DNA of 15,105 nucleotides from JAJDXO01 sp964620095. GTDB lineage: Bacteria > Pseudomonadota > Alphaproteobacteria > Rhodospirillales > UBA2165. Both the position numbers and the translations under genes were made by a program. Of this stretch, positions 1-6,110 are shown in pieces. The stretch is taken from the NCBI GenBank assembly GCA_964620095.1, contig CAZUGT010000289.1, forward strand, positions 1 to 15,105, read 5' to 3'. Within the stretch, counting starts at the first letter, position 1, and the number at the start of each line of letters is the position of its first letter. The notes beneath the pieces were generated by a model. That model ran no database searches, was not told where the DNA came from, and was given only the letters and a program-made list of their open reading frames with translations.

Positions 1-418
1 GGTGAACCAGCTTCGGCCGCTCCTTGGAGCCGAAACGCAAGCCGTCGAGCAGCGCATCCACATGGCTGGAAATCCTGGAGCCTCCCTGGACGGCGAGGCC
101 CGCCGGCTTGTCCAGGACAATCAAGTGATCGTCGCGATGGATGATCCGTTCCTTAAGTGCCGCGACCGCCCGGCGGTCGACGGACGGAGCCTGTCTCTTG
201 GTCTTCGCGGCATCCGGCAACGGCGGCACGCGAACGGCTTGACCTTCTTCAAGACGCTGATTGCTCTTCGCCCGGCCGCCGTCTACCCGCACCTGACCGG
301 TCCGCAGGAGTTTCTCCAAGCGCCCGTGGCTCAATTCCGGGTAGTGGCGCTTGAACCACCGGTCGAGCCGGATGCCGGCATCGCCGGGCTCCACCTCGAT
401 GGTTTCGACGCTGCTCAT
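1..418 (-). CDS. rluC: RluC/RluA-family 23S rRNA pseudouridine synthase (3' end cut off by window edge)
   Basis: Enzymes of this family convert specific uridines of 23S rRNA to pseudouridine. The frame is open from ATG at 418 to base 1, giving 139 complete residues. Residues 15-65 form an S4-like RNA-binding domain (IRLDRWF, then SHGRLEKLLRTGQVRVDGG). The catalytic domain begins near residue 92 with IIHRDDHLIVLDKPAGLAVQGG, the usual motif I. The visible part ends at LVH, exactly where the family motif HRLD would bring the catalytic Asp, so that residue is just outside the window. The start overlaps the crcB stop in ATGA (415-418), and no clear Shine-Dalgarno precedes it, which suggests coupled translation. 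The family is secure; RluC rather than another RluA-type member is an inference from the S4 domain and from memory of similar gene neighbourhoods. Confidence 0.9.
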   Translation of the reverse strand, partial: MSSVETIEVEPGDAGIRLDRWFKRHYPELSHGRLEKLLRTGQVRVDGGRAKSNQRLEEGQAVRVPPLPDAAKTKRQAPSVDRRAVAALKERIIHRDDHLIVLDKPAGLAVQGGSRISSHVDALLDGLRFGSKERPKLVH

Positions 419-795
419 GCGAGGACGGCCCGCAAAGCCATCATGCCGGCGACAAATCCGGCCAGCGACAGAACCACCGATCCGATCACGTAGGCGCCGG
501 CCAGCCCCAACTGGCCACGCTCGAACAAGCTCACGGCGTCCAGTGAAAAAGCGGAAAAGGTGGTGAACGCGCCCAAGACGCCGATCACGAGAAATGCCCT
601 CATTTCCTGACTCGGGGACCAATTCAATGCCATGAACTCGACAAGCGCACCCAACAGCAGGCAGCCCAAAATGTTTTCGATGAACGTCGCGTAGGGAAAT
701 CCGTGGCCGGCGATCCGGGTCACCAAGACATTGACGAGATAGCGTCCGCCGGCGCCGATTGCGCCGCCCGCCGCCACGCTGAGCAACATCTTCAT
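415..795 (-). CDS. crcB: Fluoride channel/exporter CrcB (Fluc)
   Basis: CrcB forms dual-topology dimers in the inner membrane that let fluoride leave the cell. The 126-residue product has the usual length and four hydrophobic segments (about 3-25, 35-56, 66-90, 98-123). Family marks are GGAIGAGGRY at 10-19, the pore asparagine N41, and GAFTTFSAFS at 75-84 containing the paired phenylalanines (F80, F83) that line the fluoride path. Two departures are visible: the residue before N41 is Glu (usually small or hydrophobic), and the TTFSTFS core reads TTFSAFS. The gene starts 12 nt after the rarA stop behind a GAGGGG-type ribosome site; a second ATG two codons in is possible. No fluoride riboswitch can fit in the 12-nt gap, so expression probably follows the upstream genes. 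Confidence 0.96.
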   Translation of the reverse strand: MKMLLSVAAGGAIGAGGRYLVNVLVTRIAGHGFPYATFIENILGCLLLGALVEFMALNWSPSQEMRAFLVIGVLGAFTTFSAFSLDAVSLFERGQLGLAGAYVIGSVVLSLAGFVAGMMALRAVLA

Positions 796-807
796 ACTCT
801 CATCCCC

Positions 808-2109
808 TCAGTCGCCGCCGGGTGAGTTACGCGATTCTCGAAGTTTTCGCCAGTAATCCAGCCGCTTAGCGATTTCCCGCTCGAAGCCGCGCTCCCCCGG
901 CCGGTAAAATTCCCGGCGTCTCATCTCGTCCGGGAAGTAGTTCTGGCCCGAGAAACCTTCGTCCGCGTCGTGATCGTACTCATAGCCCTTCCCATAACCG
1001 ATATCCTTCATCAGCCGGGTCGGCGCGTTGAGAATGTGTTTGGGCGGCATCAGGGAACCGGTTTCCTTGGCCGCCCGGCCGGCCGCACCGAGCGCCTTAT
1101 AGGCGGCGTTGGATTTGGGCGCGGTCGCCAAATACAGGACCGACTGGGCGATCGCCAGTTCCCCTTCCGGGCTGCCCAAGCGCTCATAGGCCTCCCAGGC
1201 CGCGATGCTGTGGGGCAGCGCCTGTGGATCGGCGAGCCCGATATCCTCGGAGGCGAACCGGACCAGTCGGCGGGCGATGTAACGGGGGTCCTCACCGCCG
1301 GCCAGCATTCGCGCCAGCCAGTAGAGCGACGCATCGGCATCGGACCCCCTGAGCGACTTGTGCAAGGCGCTGATCAGGTTGTAGTGCGCCTCCTGCGATT
1401 TGTCGTAGAGCGGCATCCGCTTGCCGATCAGGTCGGCCAGCGCCTTGGCGTCGAGCAGGGGTTCCGCGGGCAGGGATTGCAGCTCCTCCGCCATGTTCAG
1501 CAGGTAGCGCCCATCCCCGTCGGCCATGGCCCTGAGCGCCGCCCGGCCGTCGTCGGTCAGCGGGAGCGAAGCGCCCTCCTCGTTCTCGGCCCGGCTCGCC
1601 AGGGTCTCCAACGCCGTATCATCCAGCCGATTGAGAACCATGACCTGACAGCGCGACAGCAACGCGCTGTTGAGTTCGAACGACGGGTTCTCGGTGGTCG
1701 CGCCGACCAGGATGACCGTGCCGTCCTCCACGAAGGGAAGAAAACCATCCTGCTGGGCCCGGTTGAACCGGTGAATCTCATCAACGAACAGCAGCGTTCC
1801 CCGTCCGACTCCCCGCCGTTCGCCGGCCGCCTCGAACACCTTGCGGAGATCGGCGACCCCCGAGAACACCGCCGACAAGGGCTCGAAGGAAAGATCGACC
1901 GCATCGGCCAGCAACCGCGCGATGGTGGTCTTGCCGCTGCCCGGCGGGCCCCAGAGGATGATCGAGGTCAGACGGCCGCCCGCGAGCATGCGGCCCAAGG
2001 GCGCTTCGGGTCCGATGATGTGATCCTGACCGACGACCTCGGACAGGTGCGCCGGCCGCAAACGGTCCGCGAGGGGCCTGGGCGCCTGGGATTCAAACAG
2101 GGTGCTCAC
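808..2109 (-). CDS. rarA: Replication-associated recombination protein A (RarA/MgsA), AAA+ ATPase
   Basis: RarA is a clamp-loader-like AAA+ ATPase that acts at stalled or gapped replication forks. I place the start at GTG 2109, giving 433 residues, close to the family length. The open frame continues upstream to 2475 but that part only mirrors the protease gene and has no family likeness. Visible motifs are the RPxxLxEVVGQ-type N-terminus (18-28), Walker A GPPGSGKT (54-61), Walker B LLFVDE (106-111), sensor-1 region GATTENPSF (136-144) and a likely arginine finger in LLSRC (R153). The C-terminal part carries the RarA marks ASEDIGLADP and NAPTRLMKDIGYGKGY. The start overlaps the protease stop in GTGA (2106-2109) with no good Shine-Dalgarno, so reinitiation by ribosomes leaving the upstream gene is likely. 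Confidence 0.96.
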   Translation of the reverse strand: MSTLFESQAPRPLADRLRPAHLSEVVGQDHIIGPEAPLGRMLAGGRLTSIILWGPPGSGKTTIARLLADAVDLSFEPLSAVFSGVADLRKVFEAAGERRGVGRGTLLFVDEIHRFNRAQQDGFLPFVEDGTVILVGATTENPSFELNSALLSRCQVMVLNRLDDTALETLASRAENEEGASLPLTDDGRAALRAMADGDGRYLLNMAEELQSLPAEPLLDAKALADLIGKRMPLYDKSQEAHYNLISALHKSLRGSDADASLYWLARMLAGGEDPRYIARRLVRFASEDIGLADPQALPHSIAAWEAYERLGSPEGELAIAQSVLYLATAPKSNAAYKALGAAGRAAKETGSLMPPKHILNAPTRLMKDIGYGKGYEYDHDADEGFSGQNYFPDEMRRREFYRPGERGFEREIAKRLDYWRKLRESRNSPGGD

Positions 2110-3527
2110 CGGTCGACGACCATGCGGAGGGTCTTCCCCTCGCGCTCGATGGTGATCCGCCACCGGTCGACCGGTTGCAGCAGTACCTGCTTCAACTGAG
2201 AGACGGAATCGATCCTCGTCCCGTTGATGTCCCGGATGATGTCCCCGGACTGCAACCGGAACCTTTGCGCCGCCGTGCCGCGGCGGATTTCCATGATGAC
2301 CACCCCCTGGGCCAGCAGGCTGGCGCCGATCCGATCGGCGAGGGCGGGCGACAGATTGGCGACGGTCGCCCCCTGCACCGGATGCACGCCGCCGATTTCG
2401 GTCTCGTCGGGCGACGGAGTCTCCGGCGGGTGTTCGATCCTCAGTTTGGCCGAACGCAAACGGCCGCCGCGCCACAACCGGAGCTCCGCCCGCTCTCCCA
2501 CCGGCTTGGTGGTGATCCGAAAACGGAGAGCCTCCGGGTCCTCGACATCCCGACCGTCGATGGACAGGATGACGTCTCCGACCTTCAATCCGGCCCGGTA
2601 GGCGGGACCGTCCCGATGGACCCCATTGATCAGCACGCCCGCCGGCCGGTCGAGGTTCAGCGAGGCGGCGAGGTCCGGCGTCACCTGCTGCCCTTCGGCG
2701 CCCAGCCAGGGGCGGATGACCCGTCCGCCCGACGCGACGCCGGAAATCACCGTCCGCACCATGTTGGAGGGGATGGCGAAGCCGATGCCCACCGATCCGC
2801 CCGAGTTGGAGAAGAGGGCCGTATTGATGCCCACCAATCGCCCGTCCATGGTTACCAAGGCGCCGCCCGAATTCCCAGGATTGATGGCGGCATCGGTCTG
2901 GATGAAGAAATTGAGGTCGTTGATGCCGCCGTGGGTGCGGGCCAGCGCAGAAACGATGCCCGAGGTTACGGTCTGGCCGACGCCGAAGGGGTTGCCAATG
3001 GCGAGGACGAGGTCGCCCACCTCCAGTTCGTCGGAGTCGCGGAACGGCAGAAACGGAAACCGCTGGTTTCCGTTCCGGATCCTGAGCACCGCGAGATCGC
3101 TGCGTTCGTCCTTGCCCAAGACCTCGGCCCGAAACTCGCGGCGGTCGGCAAGGACGACGGTGATTTCGTCGGCGCCTTCAATGACGTGGAAGTTCGTCAC
3201 GATGACGCCATCTGGCTGAACGATTACGCCTGAACCGAGAGAGTTCTGTTGTCTCCGGCTGGGTCCCGGCTGGCCGAAACGGTCGCCAAAGAACTGGCGG
3301 AAAAACGGATCATTGAACAGGGGCGAGAAGCGCCGCGTCTGCACCGTCTTGGTGGTGAAGATATTGACCACCGCCGGCGCCGTCTGTTTCACCAGCGGCG
3401 CGAAGGAGAGTTGGATTTCCTGCTGGGAGCCCGGCAATTGCCGCTCTGCGCCGGCGGGTGCCGCGACGGCGGCCAAGCCGCCAATCACCAGCACGCCGGC
3501 GACTGCCCGGGCTAGGCAGCGTGTCAT
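2106..3527 (-). CDS. degP: Periplasmic Do/HtrA-family serine endoprotease (DegP/DegQ type)
   Basis: Do-family proteases degrade or hold misfolded envelope proteins. With ATG at 3527 the product has 473 residues. Residues 1-27 are a signal peptide ending APAGA, so cleavage before E28 is likely. The trypsin-like domain shows the triad H114 (TNFHVI), D144 (RSDLAVL) and S220 (NPGNSGG). The loop before the histidine (about 64-96) is short and rich in Phe and Arg. Two PDZ domains follow, about 272-365 and 380-473, with GLKVGDVILSIDG and LQSGDIIRDING as their typical turns. Two PDZ domains indicate DegP/DegQ rather than DegS; DegP and DegQ cannot be separated here. In-frame GTG (3542) and TTG (3545) codons after AAGGGGA are alternative starts. 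The gene follows the alpha operon with no clear promoter of its own. Confidence 0.95.
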   Translation of the reverse strand: MTRCLARAVAGVLVIGGLAAVAAPAGAERQLPGSQQEIQLSFAPLVKQTAPAVVNIFTTKTVQTRRFSPLFNDPFFRQFFGDRFGQPGPSRRQQNSLGSGVIVQPDGVIVTNFHVIEGADEITVVLADRREFRAEVLGKDERSDLAVLRIRNGNQRFPFLPFRDSDELEVGDLVLAIGNPFGVGQTVTSGIVSALARTHGGINDLNFFIQTDAAINPGNSGGALVTMDGRLVGINTALFSNSGGSVGIGFAIPSNMVRTVISGVASGGRVIRPWLGAEGQQVTPDLAASLNLDRPAGVLINGVHRDGPAYRAGLKVGDVILSIDGRDVEDPEALRFRITTKPVGERAELRLWRGGRLRSAKLRIEHPPETPSPDETEIGGVHPVQGATVANLSPALADRIGASLLAQGVVIMEIRRGTAAQRFRLQSGDIIRDINGTRIDSVSQLKQVLLQPVDRWRITIEREGKTLRMVVDR

Positions 3528-3556
3528 TCCCTTTCCAACCACCAAACTATCCCCTT

Positions 3557-3587
3557 AACGAACAAGGGCAGCCAAACGGCTGCCCCC
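3557..3587 (-). terminator. Likely Rho-independent terminator after rplQ
   Basis: On the minus strand an 8-bp perfect stem, GGGCAGCC/GGCTGCCC (3585-3578 with 3573-3566) around a GTTT loop, is followed by TTGTTCGTT (3565-3557). Two G·U pairs can lengthen the stem. It lies 28 nt after the rplQ stop and ends just before the protease gene. The T-rich tail is interrupted by G and C, so termination may be partial and leave some read-through. Confidence 0.72.
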
Positions 3588-3614
3588 GACCTGTCCTCAC
3601 AGCCGCGCAAGACC

Positions 3615-4058
3615 TTAACCTGCCTGGGCGACCTCTTCGACGTCTTCGTCCTCGAGCATGGCTTCATGCCGCGCCCGGTCCTCGGCGCCCTTGGCATCCT
3701 CGTCCCGGTCGACCAGCTCGATGACCGCCATCGGGGCCGCGTCACCGTAGCGGAAGCCGGCCTTCAACACCCGGGTGTAGCCGCCCGGGCGGTCCTTGTA
3801 GCGATCGGCGAGGCTGTCGAACAGCTTGGCGACCACCTCTTTATCCTGGAGGAACGAAAGGGCCTGACGCCGGGCATGAAGATCTCCCCGTTTGCCGAGG
3901 GTAATCATCTTATCAGCAATGCCCCTGAGTTCCTTGGCCTTGGGCAGGGTCGTGCTGATCTGCTCATGGCGCAGCAGCGAAGCCGCCATATTGGAAAACA
4001 TCGCTTTGCGGTGCGCTGAGGTGCGGTTCAGCTTCCTGCCGCTCATACGGTGACGCAT
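3615..4058 (-). CDS. rplQ: 50S ribosomal protein L17
   Basis: L17 binds 23S rRNA on the large subunit near the exit tunnel side. The N-terminus MRHRMSGRKLNRTSAHRKAMFSN is the family signature, followed by LLRHEQISTTLPKAKELR. The 147-residue product is about 20 residues longer than E. coli L17. The extra part, after VIELVDRD near residue 119, is an acidic, probably unstructured tail (EDEDVEE). Such tails occur in alphaproteobacterial L17. It is the last gene of the alpha operon, 32 nt after rpoA, and is followed by the hairpin at 3557-3587. Confidence 0.98.
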   Translation of the reverse strand: MRHRMSGRKLNRTSAHRKAMFSNMAASLLRHEQISTTLPKAKELRGIADKMITLGKRGDLHARRQALSFLQDKEVVAKLFDSLADRYKDRPGGYTRVLKAGFRYGDAAPMAVIELVDRDEDAKGAEDRARHEAMLEDEDVEEVAQAG

Positions 4059-4090
4059 GGTCCGGTTCCCCGTGTATCCGTGTCTCCGCC

Positions 4091-5107
4091 CTAGAACGGT
4101 TCCTCGAGGCGCTTGGCGAGCTCCTCAATGTTCTCAGGCGGCCAGTTGGGAAATTCCATTCCCAGGTGAAGGCCCATCTGGGCCAGAACTTCCTTGATCT
4201 CGTTCAGCGACTTGCGGCCGAAGTTCGGCGTGCGGAGCATTTCCGCCTCGCTCTTCAGCACCAGATCGCCGATGTAGATGATGTTGTCGTTCTTCAGGCA
4301 GTTGGCCGAACGGACGCTGAGTTCCAGTTCGTCGACCTTGCGCAGCAGGTTCTTGTTGAACGGCAGATCGTCCCGGGTCTCCTCGGGGAGCGCGTGAGTC
4401 GGCTCCTCGAAGTTGATGAACAGTTGCAACTGGTCCTGAAGAATGCGGGCGGCGAGCGCCACGGCATCGTCGGGCGCGACGGTGCCATTGGTGGTCACCT
4501 CCAGGGACAGCTTGTCGTAGTCGGTAACCTGGCCGACACGGGAGTTCTCGACCTTGTAGGCGACCTTGCGGACGGGCGAGAAGACCGCGTCGATCGGGAT
4601 CAAGCCGATGGGGCTCTCTTCCGACTTGTTGGCACCGGCCGGCACGTAGCCCTTGCCGGTCTCGACGGTCATTTCCATTTCTAGCTTGGCGCCGTCGTCA
4701 AGGGTGCAGATCAGCAGATCCGGGTCCATGATTTCGATGTCGTGGCCGGTGTCGATCATACCGGCCGTCACTTCGCCCGGGCCGGTGGCGGAAAGGGTGA
4801 TCCGCTTGGCACCCTCGGAGTGCATCCGGAGACCCATGGACTTGATGTTGAGCACGATATCGGTGACGTCTTCATGGACGCCCGGGATCGATGAAAACTC
4901 ATGCAGCACGCCGTCGATCTGGATCGCGGTCACGGCGGAACCCTGCAGCGACGACAGAAGCACGCGGCGCAGCGCGTTACCGAGTGTCAGACCGAAGCCC
5001 CGCTCGAGCGGCTCGGCGACAATTCTCGCCTGACGCTCCGGCACGCTGCCGGGAACGACTTCGAGCTTGTTCGGTTTAATCAGTTCTTGCCAATTCTTCT
5101 GGATCAC
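4091..5107 (-). CDS. rpoA: DNA-directed RNA polymerase subunit alpha
   Basis: The alpha dimer seeds assembly of RNA polymerase, and its C-terminal domain contacts UP elements and activators. The 338-residue length is normal. The N-terminal domain shows ERGFGLTLGNALRRVLLSS (35-53), the dimer and assembly segment. A linker near 233-250 leads to the C-terminal domain, where LSVRSANCL contains the DNA-contacting arginine (R266, equal to E. coli R265), followed by LRTPNFGRKSLNEIKE, the helix-hairpin-helix region. The start is GTG at 5107, with GAGG at 5118-5115 seven nt upstream. The gene follows rpsK after a 98-nt gap holding several hairpins; in E. coli the rpsD gene occupies this position. Confidence 0.99.
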   Translation of the reverse strand: MIQKNWQELIKPNKLEVVPGSVPERQARIVAEPLERGFGLTLGNALRRVLLSSLQGSAVTAIQIDGVLHEFSSIPGVHEDVTDIVLNIKSMGLRMHSEGAKRITLSATGPGEVTAGMIDTGHDIEIMDPDLLICTLDDGAKLEMEMTVETGKGYVPAGANKSEESPIGLIPIDAVFSPVRKVAYKVENSRVGQVTDYDKLSLEVTTNGTVAPDDAVALAARILQDQLQLFINFEEPTHALPEETRDDLPFNKNLLRKVDELELSVRSANCLKNDNIIYIGDLVLKSEAEMLRTPNFGRKSLNEIKEVLAQMGLHLGMEFPNWPPENIEELAKRLEEPF

Positions 5108-5127
5108 GAGTGTGCCTCACTCTCTTT

Positions 5128-5188
5128 CGCAGGCGACGCTGCGGGGAAACCATTTCCGACCGCCGGCCCTGCGTTACCGGGCGGCCGG
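5128..5188 (-). promoter_or_regulatory. Three adjacent hairpins in the rpoA leader
   Basis: The 98-nt rpsK-rpoA gap (5108-5205) can form three perfect stems in a row: CCGGCC/GGCCGG (5188-5183 with 5168-5163, 14-nt loop), GGAAA/TTTCC (5157-5153 with 5149-5145, 3-nt loop), and CGCAG/CTGCG (5143-5139 with 5132-5128, 6-nt loop). None is followed by a T-run, so they do not look like terminators. A structured leader controlling rpoA translation or mRNA processing is possible. Short stems are common by chance in GC-rich DNA. Confidence 0.35.
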
Positions 5189-5205
5189 ACGGGATATACT
5201 CTGAC

Positions 5206-5598
5206 CTATACCCGGCGGCGCTTCCGCGGCCGGCACCCATTGTGCGGAATGGGCGTGACGTCACGGATCGACGTCACGGTGAAACCGATGGCCTGGAGGG
5301 CGCGGAGCGCGGACTCGCGTCCCGAACCGGGGCCCTTGACCTCGATTTCCAGGGTCTTCATGCCATGCTCCATGGCTTTGCGGCCCGCATCCTCGGCGGC
5401 GACCTGTGCCGCGTAGGGGGTCGACTTGCGGGAGCCCTTGAAGCCTTGGCTGCCGGCCGACGACCAGGCAATCGCGTTGCCCTGGGCATCGGTAATGGTG
5501 ATGACCGTGTTGTTGAACGTCGCGTTTACGTGGGCGACGCCCGACGTGATATTTTTTCTTTCGCGGCGCCGCGGGCGCTGCGTCGTTGCTCTAGCCAT
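5206..5598 (-). CDS. rpsK: 30S ribosomal protein S11
   Basis: S11 sits on the platform of the small subunit and touches mRNA near the E site. The 130-residue length is typical. Family marks are the basic N-terminus with RRRERKNITSGVAHVNATFNNT, the central WSSAGSQGFKGSRKSTPYAAQ (about 44-65), and the C-terminus HNGCRPRKRRRV. It starts 33 nt after the rpsM stop; the gap is largely taken up by a perfect palindrome and a GGAG-type ribosome site. Confidence 0.99.
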   Translation of the reverse strand: MARATTQRPRRRERKNITSGVAHVNATFNNTVITITDAQGNAIAWSSAGSQGFKGSRKSTPYAAQVAAEDAGRKAMEHGMKTLEIEVKGPGSGRESALRALQAIGFTVTSIRDVTPIPHNGCRPRKRRRV

Positions 5599-5616
5599 GT
5601 CAGACCTTCACTCCTG

Positions 5617-5636
5617 AGTAAGCGGGCCCGCTTACT
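5617..5636. repeat. 20-nt perfect palindrome across the rpsM stop and rpsM-rpsK gap
   Basis: The sequence AGTAAGCGGGCCCGCTTACT equals its own reverse complement over all 20 positions. On the minus strand it starts at the end of rpsM (it contains the TAA stop) and ends a few bases before the ribosome site of rpsK. As RNA it can fold into an 8-bp stem with a GGCC loop. No T-run follows, so it is not a classical terminator. A role in mRNA processing, in coupling of rpsM and rpsK, or as a protein-binding DNA site is open. Confidence 0.7.
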
Positions 5637-6009
5637 TGACGACTTTCTTCTTGCCCGCGATGGCCTTGGCCGGTCCCTTGCGGGTACGCGCGTTCGTATG
5701 GGTGCGCTGGCCGCGGACCGGCAGGCCGCGCCGGTGACGCAGGCCCCGATAGCAGCCCAAATCCATCAAACGCTTGATATTCATTGAAACCTCACGGCGA
5801 AGATCGCCCTCCACCTGGTAATCCCGATCGATCACCTCGCGGATACGGACGACCTCGTCATCGGTGAGTTCATGGACCCGGCGGTCCGCCGGCACGTTGG
5901 ACTTCTCGCAGATGTCCCTCGCGAACGAGTTCCCGATTCCGTAGATATAGGTCAGCGCCACACCAACTTGTTTCTGGGTGGGAATATTGACGCCAGCAAT
6001 ACGTGCCAA
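5632..6009 (-). CDS. rpsM: 30S ribosomal protein S13
   Basis: S13 lies in the head of the small subunit and contacts the P-site tRNA and the bridge to L5. The 125-residue product begins ARIAGVNIPTQKQVGVALTYIYGIG and ends in the basic tail RGLPVRGQRTHTNARTRKGP...KKK, both diagnostic. The start codon is TTG at 6009: GAGGAG at 6023-6018 is eight nt upstream, and the reading from this codon matches the family N-terminus exactly, with no ATG or GTG that would fit. It is the first gene of the alpha operon, 101 nt after adk, behind its own promoter. Confidence 0.98.
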   Translation of the reverse strand: MARIAGVNIPTQKQVGVALTYIYGIGNSFARDICEKSNVPADRRVHELTDDEVVRIREVIDRDYQVEGDLRREVSMNIKRLMDLGCYRGLRHRRGLPVRGQRTHTNARTRKGPAKAIAGKKKVVK

Positions 6010-6017
6010 AGCCGGTT

Positions 6018-6023
6018 CTCCTC
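6018..6023 (-). promoter_or_regulatory. Ribosome binding site deciding the TTG start of rpsM
   Basis: GAGGAG on the minus strand lies 8 nt before TTG 6009. It is the strongest Shine-Dalgarno match near this start and supports the rare TTG codon. Confidence 0.8.
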
Positions 6024-6078
6024 AGCTTGAAAAGTCGAAAAAATGTGATGCGACCGCGGTCGGACCCAGAGCGGCGCG

Positions 6079-6106
6079 ATTATAGGCCTGGAAGACCTCA
6101 AGTCAA
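6079..6106 (-). promoter_or_regulatory. Sigma-70-type promoter of the alpha operon
   Basis: On the minus strand TTGACT (6106-6101) and TATAAT (6084-6079) are separated by 16 nt. This is one base off consensus at -35 and perfect at -10. It starts 4 nt after the adk stop and predicts transcription beginning near 6072, giving a leader of about 60 nt before rpsM. No other gap in the window shows a comparable pair. Confidence 0.85.
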
Positions 6107-6110
6107 CTCG

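Noticed and set aside
2..493. 163-codon plus-strand frame at the left edge
   Set aside because: The minus strand here encodes a clear S4 domain plus pseudouridine synthase motif I, which is the real gene.
796..807. Fluoride riboswitch ahead of crcB
   Set aside because: Only 12 nt separate rarA and crcB, too little for the aptamer, and no aptamer-like sequence was noticed at the end of rarA.
970..2199. 409-codon open frame on the plus strand opposite rarA
   Set aside because: It mirrors rarA, has no recognisable domain and is rich in Arg, Gly and Gln as expected from reading a GC-rich gene backwards.
2110..2475. Upstream extension of the RarA frame
   Set aside because: It lies inside the PDZ coding region in another frame and is not RarA-like; GTG 2109 gives the family start and length.
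2175..3233. 352-codon plus-strand frame opposite the protease gene
   Set aside because: Shadow of the conserved trypsin and PDZ coding sequence; no independent support.
5191..5210. AT-rich TATAGG/TATATCC stretch near the rpsK stop as a promoter for rpoA
   Set aside because: No -35 element at a proper distance; the near-symmetry pairs only with a bulge and is weak.
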